Under the pieces are notes generated by a model. That model saw only the letters and a program-made list of their open reading frames with translations. It was not told the origin of the DNA and ran no database searches. This document shows, one piece after another, positions 1 to 8,303 of a stretch of 64,000 bases of DNA (the first letter of the stretch is position 1; each line of letters begins with the position of its first letter). Both the position numbers and the translations under genes were made by a program. The DNA is taken from the NCBI GenBank assembly GCA_963665405.2, contig CAXXUH010000003.1, positions 124,001-188,000 on the forward strand, in the 5' to 3' direction. The DNA is from G963665405 sp963665405 (GTDB taxonomy: Bacteria; Chloroflexota; Dehalococcoidia; Lucifugimonadales; G963665405).

Positions 1-409
1 ACTAGAGAGCTGGCCCGAGCTGGGATTGGTGCTGGTCAGTCAGTCGTCGAAGCGTGACCCCCCGGAATCGGATTCTCCCTCCGTGTCCATCGATCATGGG
101 AAGCGTTGACCTGCACCCCGACTGTGCAATCGAACGTGGTCTGCGTGTGCGGACAGGTGAGGTTCTCCGAGCTGATCGCAGAACCGATTGACGTGTCAGC
201 CTGCGCGTCCAGGGAGCCCGATTCCATGTCAAAGGGCTGTACGGGAATAGGAAGCTCAGTCCCCACTCGTGCTTTTGCCCACCGGCGACGATGTGCAGAC
301 AGAAAAAAGGGAAATCGTACCCGGATCAGCGAACACTTTCGCGGAACAGTCCGTCCCGGTCAAATGAAGCAGAGGACGACATGAATGGAAGAATCGCCGC
401 CTTTAAGAG
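1..409. other. Left edge, no convincing gene
   Basis: No reading frame here has a recognisable domain or a good ribosome binding site. A minus-strand frame from about 266 to 36 has plausible composition (76 residues, GTG start) and could be the 3' part of a secreted protein, but nothing else supports it. Confidence 0.4.
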
Positions 410-1216
410 CTATTGCCGCGTCGCCTCCTGGAACAAGTCCTGGCAAATCATCCTGGCTATGGCGGTCGCCGTCACGTCGTCCTCAAAGATGCTGAGTGTC
501 TGCTCCACCATTTCCACCGACGGCTGGTCCCCGGCAATACCTTCGTGCTCCGCGTAGCAGGCTACCAGCGTTGCTGTCGCATCGGCCCGCTCGGCGGAGG
601 GAGAGCCGATTTCTCCCGGCTCCATTCCCGCCGTGCCGCATGCCATATAGGTCATCATCACTAATTCGGCGTCGTTTTCTGTGCGCTCCGCGTTGAGCCG
701 GTAGTTTTCCAGAATTAGTTCCTGCAGCTGCTCCGGCATCCCTTGATCACGTAGGGCCAGGCAATTGGTTGCGGCTTCAATGACTGTCTTCTGTTCGGGG
801 CTGGCGCTCTCCATCATGAAGCGCGGTTCCCTTTGCAGCAGCCTCTCTCGTTCCATACCCACTTCCTGAAGCATTTGCTCGTCGGTGGGCCTCATGGCGA
901 CCACACTGCTGTCGCCAGGCATTCCGGTGAGCAGGGACATCACCTTGGAGCGTGTCTCCGCGTTCAATTCCTCGTTGGCATCGCGCTCGGCTTCAGCACG
1001 CTCCAAGGCCTGCTCCAAGGCGGACAGCCGTCCGGCAATTTCCGCTCGCTCGGCCGCGGCAGCCTCCTGGCCCTCGCGCTCCTGCGCCTCGGTGCGGCTC
1101 AAGCCTTCCTCTAGGGCGGTGATGCGGCCATCGTCGCTGCCGCTGTTGCAGCCTGCCAGCGCCACGGCAACAATAGCCAATAGCAGTATCGGAAGGATTT
1201 TCGCCGGGTTCTGCAT
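410..1216 (-). CDS. Putative lipoprotein with coiled-coil N-terminal half
   Basis: This 268-residue protein begins with a signal peptide ending in a lipobox (L-A-G-C, Cys at about residue 23), so it should be lipid-anchored outside the cytoplasmic membrane. Residues about 30-85 are rich in Glu, Ala and Arg with leucines at heptad-like spacing (ALEEGLSRTEA, LSALEQALERAEAE), typical of a coiled coil. The C-terminal half has a few scattered cysteines and no motif I recognise. It is the last gene of a run of minus-strand genes and follows the zinc-finger protein by 72 bases, so the two may be cotranscribed. Function unknown. Lipoprotein status is well supported by the sequence; any role is not. 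Confidence 0.75.
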   Translation of the reverse strand: MQNPAKILPILLLAIVAVALAGCNSGSDDGRITALEEGLSRTEAQEREGQEAAAAERAEIAGRLSALEQALERAEAERDANEELNAETRSKVMSLLTGMPGDSSVVAMRPTDEQMLQEVGMERERLLQREPRFMMESASPEQKTVIEAATNCLALRDQGMPEQLQELILENYRLNAERTENDAELVMMTYMACGTAGMEPGEIGSPSAERADATATLVACYAEHEGIAGDQPSVEMVEQTLSIFEDDVTATAIARMICQDLFQEATRQ

Positions 1217-1288
1217 ACTTGCTTGTTTTCTCTCTCGAGGCTCCCCCTGGATGCCAATTTCTATCGTACTTCCCCTCGCGCGATCGGG

Positions 1289-2350
1289 TCAAGTGGACCC
1301 CATCAAGGTAGGCAGCCCTTGCATTGTTGCAACTACTGGCTCATCGGTATTCTCTCTGTCGATCCCGCAAGCGGTAAACCGTCCATCGGGGAAACCCCTA
1401 TGAACCACCTCTGTCGGGGCAATCTCGGTCGCGATCTCGGCCAGTGGTTGACGTGTCTGGATAGCCTCCCGAACCGAGGGCGGGAGGCAGCTAAGTCGAT
1501 ACTCTCTCAAGAGACGCCAAGCGAGTGCCGTGCGAACGCAGTTGTTGTGATCCCACGCGAACAATGTAGAACCGGGCGGCCTGTCCCATGCAGGAGCGCC
1601 GATGGGTTGAAGCAGCGCCTCCCCACCGCTCCAGTCTCCCGAGTTGAAGGCAGCCTCTACCTGGTCCAGGCGAACCGCCGTCTCCGTCTCAGGCGTCCGC
1701 GCCTCTCCTGGCGTCGCAGTTCTATTGGTCCAGACCATAGCCCCAAATTCCGCGTCGGAGAACGAAATAAACAGATCGAGCACGTCCGCATCCGTGCCGG
1801 GAATCCGGTCTTCCGGATCACCCATGACGAGTTCGCCAGGAGAGCGCCATTGGCCACCCGATGTCTTGGCGGCGCACTCGATGCAGACTTCTTCGCCGGG
1901 GTTCTCCCAATCTACAAGCCGGTACTGGTACTCCATTGTGTGATAGGGTCGCTCACAGTTTGAGCAAGCTGGAACGCTCCAAGGCGAGACGTTCTCTTCG
2001 TTCCGGTTTCTCCAGCAGAACGGCGAGCAGTATCCGGCGAATCCGTCGTCAAGGGCATCCAAGGTGACATAGAACACAGACGCCAACTCCGACTGCGAGG
2101 TGAGGGTCTGTTCATTGGGCGGGTTGGTGTTAATGACCTCTACGACGCCGACAACCTCCCCTTGCTGGGTCAAAGCAGCGACATCGGCCCGAAACTGCCC
2201 GTGCCGGTGCTCGGTTACGACATAAGCGACCTTTTCGGTCGCAATGGGTGTCTCTAACTTGCAGAACCGACATCTGAGTGGTGGAAGGTTGAAGTACTCC
2301 TGCGCGATCCTGTCTCTGACTGTGTCGTGCCATTGATTTGGATTCGTCAT
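1289..2350 (-). CDS. Hypothetical protein with zinc-binding Cys pairs and a nuclease-like N-terminal core
   Basis: This 353-residue protein has paired cysteines near the N-terminus (CRFC, about residue 27) and again around residues 107-160 (YCSPFC, CSNC, CIEC), which suggests one or two zinc ribbons. Between them is a stretch R-x-D-V-x-A-L, a short loop, then G-V-V-E-V-I-N-T. That is the layout of a PD-(D/E)XK-type nuclease core as in CoiA-like proteins, but the last catalytic position is Ile-Asn rather than x-Lys, so activity is uncertain. The C-terminal half is unrecognised. AGGAGG lies almost against the ATG, so the start is not certain. It sits between the ribbon-helix-helix gene and the lipoprotein gene in the same orientation as the PLD-ATPase gene. 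Confidence 0.7.
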   Translation of the reverse strand: MTNPNQWHDTVRDRIAQEYFNLPPLRCRFCKLETPIATEKVAYVVTEHRHGQFRADVAALTQQGEVVGVVEVINTNPPNEQTLTSQSELASVFYVTLDALDDGFAGYCSPFCWRNRNEENVSPWSVPACSNCERPYHTMEYQYRLVDWENPGEEVCIECAAKTSGGQWRSPGELVMGDPEDRIPGTDADVLDLFISFSDAEFGAMVWTNRTATPGEARTPETETAVRLDQVEAAFNSGDWSGGEALLQPIGAPAWDRPPGSTLFAWDHNNCVRTALAWRLLREYRLSCLPPSVREAIQTRQPLAEIATEIAPTEVVHRGFPDGRFTACGIDRENTDEPVVATMQGLPTLMGST

Positions 2351-2370
2351 GCCTCCTCTGTGGCCGGATA

Positions 2371-2520
2371 CTAACCGCTGTTCCCTTCAGGCCAGGTCAC
2401 CTGAAAGGCTTCGGCGATTTGGTCGAAGGAGACCTGGCCAGGCTGGTGCGTGAGGCCGAATCGATGATGGTAGTGCACGACCGCCAGGCACGCATTGGTG
2501 TCCCTCTGGTTGACACTTTC
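2371..2520 (-). other. In-frame continuation after the RHH stop codon
   Basis: The frame of the ribbon-helix-helix gene stays open for 49 codons after its TAG, to a second TAG at 2371-2373. The translated piece (starting ESVNQRDTNACLAVVHYHH) has no start codon of its own and no domain I know. It may be the remnant of a longer protein truncated by a nonsense mutation, or chance. Confidence 0.25.
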
Positions 2521-2721
2521 CTATTCCTTCTCCCGCTCTCTGAACCTCTCGTACCTCATTCCCCTTCTCCATTCGCGCTCCTCCATGTAGAGGCGGATAG
2601 CTTCCCGGAGCAGCTCGCTCACGGTGCGGTCCTCCTCCTTCACCACCTGCCGTAGGTCTTGGGCCATCTCCGGTGGCAGGGAAAAAGTGATGGTGTCGGT
2701 GTTCCTGGACTTGGCGGGCAT
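2521..2721 (-). CDS. Ribbon-helix-helix (CopG/MetJ-Arc type) DNA-binding protein
   Basis: This short protein of 66 residues has the ribbon-helix-helix pattern: a beta strand TDTITFSLP, then helix A (PEMAQDLRQVVKEED), a turn with R-T-V-S, and helix B (ELLREAIRLYMEE). The C-terminus is highly charged. Such proteins bind DNA as dimers and usually act as antitoxins or autorepressors. I chose the inner ATG at 2721 over one at 2793 because the fold begins there and an AGAAAGAGAG stretch lies upstream. No obvious toxin gene is adjacent: the next gene downstream (1289-2350) is far larger than a toxin. The 5' part and upstream region of this gene are duplicated at 5045-5129 on the other side of the PLD-ATPase gene. 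Confidence 0.7.
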   Translation of the reverse strand: MPAKSRNTDTITFSLPPEMAQDLRQVVKEEDRTVSELLREAIRLYMEEREWRRGMRYERFREREKE

Positions 2722-2766
2722 GGTCTCTCTTTCTTGCCTATTGCGGTAGTATAGCGTCTTACTCTG
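2680..2766 (-). repeat. RHH 5' region, intact copy of a duplicated segment
   Basis: On the minus strand this segment holds AGAGTAAGACGC, a TATACT -10-like hexamer (2748-2753), the start codon and the first codons of the ribbon-helix-helix gene. A recognisable but degraded second copy lies at 5045-5129 in the same orientation, so the pair brackets the PLD-ATPase gene. Confidence 0.6.
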
Positions 2767-2842
2767 CCCCGCTGGACGGCCAACTTCAATCACTCGGAAG
2801 TAAAGGCCGAGGGCAATGTCCGTCGCCTATGGTAGCTTTCGG

Positions 2843-4924
2843 TCATCTCCTACCCAGAACCTTGCCTAGCAGACCGTTCCGGCCTCGGCTGAGGTTCCTG
2901 CCCAGGAACTCCTCCAATTCCGTGCGGTTCAGCACGGTCCGCCCGCCGACGCTGGCGTTGTCGTCTATCAGGGTGGAAGGCACGTTCTCCCAGTCGAACT
3001 CCCGCCGCCCGAAGGTGTCGGTCTGCTCGATCACGATGACCTTATCGTCCTCCAGTATCCAGCCTGTGGGCTGAGGGCCCTCCTTCTTCATCTTCGTGGC
3101 CGACCTCAGAAGGTGGTCTATCTGGGCCTTGACCCTCTCGTGGCGCTTGTCCGCGTAGTCGTTCCACTTAATGGGCGTACACCACCTTGGCGGGCTGTCC
3201 TCCAGCAGGTCTGCGATCAACCCGGACAGCACGGAGGAGGAGAACTCAAGCCAGTCGTCGGGTATGGGCGTGTCATCCAGTCGGGCCAGCACCCTCTTCA
3301 GGTATTCCCGGTAGAGGTTGGTGGACAGGCCCCGGCGCACCCCCTGTATCTTGATGTGCAAGTCGTGCCGCAGGCTCTCCTTGTAGGAAGGAAGCGCCGT
3401 GGTGGTGTAGATCATCAGACTGCGCTTGACGATCTGGTCAGTGAAAGCCTTGAGTTCCTGGTTCATCGACAGCACGAAGCAGGGGTATTCAGCGACCAGT
3501 GGGGGAACCTCGTCCTTGATTGCGTCCTCCCCGTGGTTGCGTATGGCGGGCCTGCCGATGTCGTCGAACACGGCGGGGAACCGCTTGTAGGCGTGCTGGA
3601 TATCCCGGAGCCTGCCCTTGGTGAATTCTCGCTTGTCTACGTTGTATGCCTTGCCGAACATCGAGGTCATCAAAGTGTCGATGAGGCTGGACTTGCCGCA
3701 TGAGGGCTTGCCGTAGACTATGGCGAAAGACGGGAACCTGAAGATGTCTCCGTCGTGGCCGGCCAGGGTCCGCATATCGCACATGAACGGCGAAAAGTAG
3801 AGCCACGACCAGAGTATGAAGTAGTCGCGCTGGAGCCTCTCCACCCCCAGTCCGCCCTCGAAGGTGCCCTCGTAGTTGCTGAAGAACTCGACCAGCAGTT
3901 TGGCGTCGCTGCGGGCGGCAATGGGGTCGTGTTCCAGGGAAAACGGTTCGCCGAAGAGGGAGACCGTCTTCGCGTCCCTGTCGATGGAAAGCTCCCGGTG
4001 GTCGGCTTCCTCCTCGGTCTGGACGACGCGGATGCGGCTGAACTCCTTGGCAATCTCCAGTCTTAGCTCGCGGGTTATCTGCTGCCTCCCGTTGCGCGGC
4101 GGGGGGATGAGGTTGGCCACCACTGGCGGAATCGCCGCCTTCATTCTCTCTATGCGCTCTATCTGCGTGGGGACGTTTAGCTGGATGACATTCCCTTCCT
4201 GCTGCTCCGCCTCCGTAGAGTCAATCACGAGAGTAGAGTAATCGTTGGGATCCAGCACCGGCACCTCAAGCAGGCTTATCTCCGCGTGCTCCACTCGTTC
4301 GGACGGCAGGGGAATCTCATCGGATGCCTGATCCCTGATTGCCTCGTACATGCCCAGGTAGTGGCCCCAGGCGGCGGCGTCATCGTCAAAGCACACGAGC
4401 GTCTCCGACTGGCGTCCGCCGAAAGCGGTCTCCGACAGATTCGCGGACCCGATGAGGGCGCGTGTCCTACCGGACTCAGTATTCTCCAGGAGATACAGCT
4501 TGGCGTGGGCTATCTGTTTGCGCAGCACTCGAAACCGGGCCTGCCCGTCTCGGACGCGGCTGAGAATGAAGGTGTGGCGTTCGTCCGGCAGATTCTTAAT
4601 TGCCGCTCTGGTGTCGCCAATGGCGACCTGTTGGAAGGCCATGATGTCCCGTAGCGTGCGCAGCGTGTTCTCGCAGCCGAACACGCACTCGAAGTCGCTG
4701 AAAGCGTGGCTATCGAGCAGACGGACTATGGCGCTCACCCCCGCCGAGTAGGTGAGTACGCGGATTCGGTCGAAGCCGTCGAACAACGACCAGGCAAACT
4801 TGGACTCGGACTCGAAGCGGGCTCGGGCCACCCTGAGTCCGCTTCCGTCGTCGATGTCGAACCCCAGGGGTTCTCCGGGTCTGGGACCGCCAAGTGTCAC
4901 GCCAGCCACCTCAGATTGAGTCAT
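2843..4924 (-). CDS. Phospholipase D-like / SF3-type ATPase fusion protein
   Basis: This 693-residue protein combines two enzymatic modules. Residues about 50-200 form a phospholipase D-like domain with one HxK...GSxN signature (His140, Lys142, Gly159-Ser160, Asn162), the active site of PLD-family phosphodiesterases and nucleases; dimerisation would complete it. Residues about 360-560 form a P-loop ATPase: Walker A GKPSCGKS (405-412), Walker B AVFDD (451-455), a sensor-1-like SMNQ with Asn488, and a basic KRS (500-502) in arginine-finger position. The order and spacing resemble superfamily-3/D5-type helicases. No signal peptide or membrane segment. A PLD nuclease coupled to an ATPase is typical of anti-phage or mobile-element proteins, so a DNA-targeting defence role is my inference. 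It lies upstream of the RHH regulator with a truncated RHH copy just upstream of its own start. Confidence 0.75.
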   Translation of the reverse strand: MTQSEVAGVTLGGPRPGEPLGFDIDDGSGLRVARARFESESKFAWSLFDGFDRIRVLTYSAGVSAIVRLLDSHAFSDFECVFGCENTLRTLRDIMAFQQVAIGDTRAAIKNLPDERHTFILSRVRDGQARFRVLRKQIAHAKLYLLENTESGRTRALIGSANLSETAFGGRQSETLVCFDDDAAAWGHYLGMYEAIRDQASDEIPLPSERVEHAEISLLEVPVLDPNDYSTLVIDSTEAEQQEGNVIQLNVPTQIERIERMKAAIPPVVANLIPPPRNGRQQITRELRLEIAKEFSRIRVVQTEEEADHRELSIDRDAKTVSLFGEPFSLEHDPIAARSDAKLLVEFFSNYEGTFEGGLGVERLQRDYFILWSWLYFSPFMCDMRTLAGHDGDIFRFPSFAIVYGKPSCGKSSLIDTLMTSMFGKAYNVDKREFTKGRLRDIQHAYKRFPAVFDDIGRPAIRNHGEDAIKDEVPPLVAEYPCFVLSMNQELKAFTDQIVKRSLMIYTTTALPSYKESLRHDLHIKIQGVRRGLSTNLYREYLKRVLARLDDTPIPDDWLEFSSSVLSGLIADLLEDSPPRWCTPIKWNDYADKRHERVKAQIDHLLRSATKMKKEGPQPTGWILEDDKVIVIEQTDTFGRREFDWENVPSTLIDDNASVGGRTVLNRTELEEFLGRNLSRGRNGLLGKVLGRR

Positions 4925-5044
4925 CTTGCCGTGAGGGTATTACCTTCACCCACTCAGCAAGTAGCTCTTGCCCATCCGTATAGCTTGTCTCGAACGCATT
5001 GACAGGACGATGCCAACACCAATCCCTTCCTGACTGTCGCTGGA

Positions 5045-5129
5045 GGAGAAGGTGATGGTGTCAGTGTTTCTGGGTTTGATGAGAATCGTCTCTCTTCATG
5101 CTCTCGTTATAGCACTGCGTCTTACTCTC
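5045..5129 (-). pseudogene. Truncated copy of the RHH gene 5' end
   Basis: The minus strand repeats AGAGTAAGACGC, GAAGAGAGAC and the coding stretch for R-N-T-D-T-I-T-F-S found at the start of the intact gene at 2521-2721. Here the ATG has become ATT and similarity stops after TFS, so no protein can be made. It lies about 120 bases upstream of the PLD-ATPase start and may still supply a promoter to it. Confidence 0.6.
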
Positions 5130-6141
5130 ATCATCTCCCATCCGCGTCCCTTCCGTCAAGGGTGCGCCGACGGAATTCGAGACAGGAGGGTTTGCTGGGC
5201 ACTCTCTTTGAGCCTGGACTAAGGATGACCGCTGCCACATTGAAGCCACATGGGAGCAAGCAATTCTGAGTTGGGCAGCAGGGAGGAGAGCGAAGCCTCT
5301 TACAGGATGATGGGGAGTGTAAGGTCGTGAGTGGCGGTGTAGTACCCCAGAGCCGTTGGCTTGAGCATCGAGCCGATGGTTGTGTCGGGACCTGGTGCGG
5401 GCGGCTCCCGGCCGGCGTTGGCCAGGGCGATTCACCGTCCGTTGGGACAGGTCAACCCAGCGAGCGAGACACAAGGCAGATGGTCCGGATCGCCAACTCC
5501 CTTGAATACAACACTCCAGAGCCCGTATTGATCGTAGTCGGTGGATCGGACTGGGAAGTGGTGGCGCACGTGTTCCCGCGGCACGGTACATCCATTGAGC
5601 TGACAGGACTAAGTTAGGCCCAATATGACCTTGGAGCCGCGAGCCTAGTTCTTGAAATGAACTGTGGGGCCAGAAACGAGGAACCGCTCGCGAATGGGCC
5701 CATCTCCTGAAGGCGCCTCAGGAGGTGATTATGGGGAGGATGGCTCTCATGTAGCTAGTCTAGGCCCTGAGCGCTTTGTTGGCAGTGGTGCCCTAGAGGG
5801 CCTTGCGTCTCCTCCGCCCCTACGCGTCACAATGCACAAGCAAAGGGCCTAAGCGGGTACTGTCTACCGTCAGCTCAGGCCCCCTCTGGTAGACTAGGAT
5901 GACCGCTAGGGCTACAGAGTGACGGCCAACTCAAAGATGGTACTGCGTACAGTCCCCTCAGGCCCACCACGCGGCATCCTCGGCTGACAGCTGCCGGGGC
6001 TCCAGTCGCGGTCCTCGTGAGCCCATATCTAGGCCCCCATCGTCGACGGCCCGGTGCGCCCCCGGCGGCCCCAGATGAGAGGCCCGCCGACCGACAGGTG
6101 GAGCAGCAGTTCCTCGGATTTCCGGAACAGGTCCACCGGAC
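5130..6141. other. About 1 kb without a recognisable gene
   Basis: Open frames exist on both strands but none has a domain, good start signal or balanced composition. Two short imperfect direct repeats are visible: GACTA(A)GGATGACCGCT near 5218 and 5893, and a GGTACTG...TCAGGCCC segment near 5858 and 5940. They suggest decayed insertion or duplication debris. Confidence 0.5.
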
Positions 6142-7361
6142 TGAAGGCAGGGTGATGATGAATCTGGTGCCCTTGCCCACCTAGCTCTCGATCTCGAGCT
6201 CGCCGGCGCGTCGCTGAACGATCCCGTAGACCATCGCCAGCCCCATGCCGGTGCCCTCCGACTCCTTGGTCGTGAAGAACGGGTCCAGGCATCGATGGCG
6301 GACGTCCTCGGTCATCCCTGAGCCCGTGTCGCTCACCTCCAGCACCGCATGTTTCGTACTGGAGCGGGTGCGGATGGTTATCGTTCCATCGAGCGGGATG
6401 GCATCGACGGCGTTGAAGATCAGATTGGTCAGCAGCTCCCGCAGCTCCGACTCGTTGCCGGCCACCGGAGGAATCTCCTGCAAGTCGGTCTCCACGTCTA
6501 TGGCGACGCCTCTCGCCATCGCCTCCTCTTTCCACCTCACCTGGGTTAGTGAGATTGCCTGTGCTACAAGGTCGTTGAGATTCGCAGGCGCGAGAGCCCG
6601 TCCCCCGTGTAAGAACCCCCCCCCCCCCCCGTCCCTCTTGCGGTAAAACTCGCGCATCCGGCTGACGACCGCCGCCGCGTCCTTTGCGGCCGTATTGATC
6701 ATGCGCATGTAACGCCCGATAAGAGCTGGCTCTCGCTCCGGGCCCTGGCAAGGTCCTCGGTGACGTCCTGGTCCACCGCCAGTATGCCAACGAGCTGGCC
6801 CTCCTCAGGTGCGTTCGGCCGGACATCTCTTAGAGGAAACAGCGTGCGCACCAGGTCTACGGAGCGGTCCTCGCCGGATGTGTCGGCGACACGGCGGTGG
6901 AGTGCGGCAGCGGCGGTCCCCTGGTCGACGACAGTGGCGTGCAGCTCTTCGTCAAGCTGGTACATGCCATTGGAGCGGCTGTCGCTGCTCCACAGTATCG
7001 CGCCGTCCACGTTCATGAAAGTCAGCGACAGGATGTCGAGGCCCAAAGTCGTGCGGCTGGTGAATGCGTCCATCTCCCTCGCGCCGATGACGTCGGCCAG
7101 GAGGACGGTGGCCCCTTGCTGCTGCACGGGCCCTAGTATGTCGTGGTAGAACAGCTCGGCGACGTAACCGGCCTCAGCCGCCCCTCGGGTAGTCCTGATG
7201 TCTTCAAAGTCCTTGTCGGCTCGTCTGACCAACAAGGCGGCTAGCGCGATGGCGATGGCTATTGTGACGAGGAGGGTCGTCGATACGAAATAGCGGAGAA
7301 GAGGGAACCTCTCCGGCGCATTCGTGCCATCGCTGTCCTTGTCGGCGTGCTGGGGCACCAA
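6142..7361 (-). pseudogene. Decayed sensor histidine kinase
   Basis: The 5' part (7361 to 6699) encodes a membrane segment at residues about 25-47, an extracytoplasmic sensor region and a segment up to LARARSESQ, where a kinase would continue. The rest continues in another frame from 6708: the late dimerisation helix (MINTAAKDAAAVVSRMREFYR) and an ATPase domain with N box (NLIFNAVDA), G1 box (DTGSGM), F box (DPFFTTK) and G2 box (GTGMGLAMVYG). The phospho-accepting His helix is missing, as if about 60-70 codons were deleted at the junction. A TAG at 6181-6183 interrupts the C-terminus in frame just before VGKGTRFIITLP, where a Glu codon (GAG) would be expected. A run of 15 C at 6616-6630 lies inside. 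Three lesions make this a pseudogene. Confidence 0.8.
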
Positions 7362-7524
7362 ATGACAAACCGCGCGGCCCTTAGCCGGTTAGTACGAATG
7401 GCATCCGGTCTCATCAGACAAAGGTCCCAGGAGCAAGGGTAAATAAGTCAGGGGTGTCGGTCGAACACCGGGCGGAAGATCGGCGGAAGCGAGAAGCGGG
7501 GGAGCGACATGCTAGTGGGACGAT

Positions 7525-7672
7525 GAAATATGGGGATATCAGCTCCCCCACCTTCCTGGCCAGGAAGGTGGCCAGGTCCGATGATGCTTCGCTCATCGAG
7601 ACTCTCGATGCCCCGATTCATCGGGGCGCATCGGAGGGGATGGTCGAAACGGTCTCTCAACACGTTGCGAGA
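7525..7672. repeat. Dispersed palindromic repeat, family 1 (3' half)
   Basis: This segment shares with 47449-47640 the run of palindromes CCTTCCTGGCCAGGAAGG, TCATCGAGACTCTCGATG and CCCCGATTCATCGGGG, followed by GATGGTCGAAA. Other members lie at 21187, 47926, 48797 and 52645-52890. This copy lacks the 5' hairpins of the full-length members. Confidence 0.75.
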
Positions 7673-7678
7673 GCTGTG

Positions 7679-8095
7679 TCAGCCGTTGGGGATTTCGCCG
7701 CAGGCCGTGTAGGCTCTGATTTCAGAATAGGACTTGTGGAGGTTCACGACGTGACTCCCGTCACGAAGCTCGGACAGGGTCGAGTCGATGGCGGTGACCG
7801 ACTCTCCGGCCAGAAGGTCGTTCAGAGGGGTATCTACTGAGCCGAGATTGGCGCCGCAGTTGCCGAAGTGGAGGTGTAACGGCTGTGGGTCGTCGGCCGG
7901 TGGGCCCGATCCGTCCTGGACCACCATCTGGAAGACCAGCTCGCTCTGCTCGCTCCCGCAACCGGCGATCGCAAGCCCGCGCAGCACACCCAACGCTAGC
8001 GTGAAGACCACGACGACCAGGGGGGTTGTTAGCCATATTTCAACTCGGTGGACGAGCCCTGCCGCGTGATTCCTCGACAGTTTACACCGTCCCAT
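7679..8095 (-). CDS. Secreted or lipid-anchored small CHRD-like protein
   Basis: This 138-residue protein has a hydrophobic N-terminal segment ending in G-L-A-I-A-G-C, which could be a lipobox. The mature part carries H-L-H-F-G-N-C-G, two small-residue-rich strands, then H-V-V-N-L-H-K-S and a final T-A-C-G-E-I-P. That His...Cys...His...CG pattern is what I associate with CHRD / superoxide-dismutase-like secreted domains, where the cysteines pair and the histidines may bind metal. Stand-alone gene, followed by a family-1 repeat. The exact start is uncertain because the N-terminal extension before the hydrophobic segment is long. Confidence 0.6.
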   Translation of the reverse strand: MGRCKLSRNHAAGLVHRVEIWLTTPLVVVVFTLALGVLRGLAIAGCGSEQSELVFQMVVQDGSGPPADDPQPLHLHFGNCGANLGSVDTPLNDLLAGESVTAIDSTLSELRDGSHVVNLHKSYSEIRAYTACGEIPNG

Positions 8096-8303
8096 CCCCG
8101 TTCACAGCAGCATGGGAGGGTCTGGCATAGGATCGCGAGTGTCGCCAGGGCAGTCTTAGAGCATCCGTGTTTGGGCCGGCAAGGCCGGCACTCCCGAGCT
8201 GGCCGGTGGTCGGCAACGCCCTTCTCCCCTGATTCTAACCGCCGTCGAACCCGGCTGACCTACGGTCTGACCGAGTCGCGATCATGATTAGGCAGGTTAG
8301 CGG

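Noticed and set aside
5061..5591. Minus-strand frame of 176 codons and a plus frame at 5327-5617
   Set aside because: Composition is Arg/Pro/Ser-rich without any motif. The minus frame ends within the RHH remnant in a non-RHH frame.
6181..6183. TAG in the sensor kinase, or at the RHH end, as a recoded (pyrrolysine) codon
   Set aside because: The kinase has two other lesions and expects Glu at that place, which fits a GAG to TAG mutation. There is no sign of recoding signals for TAG.
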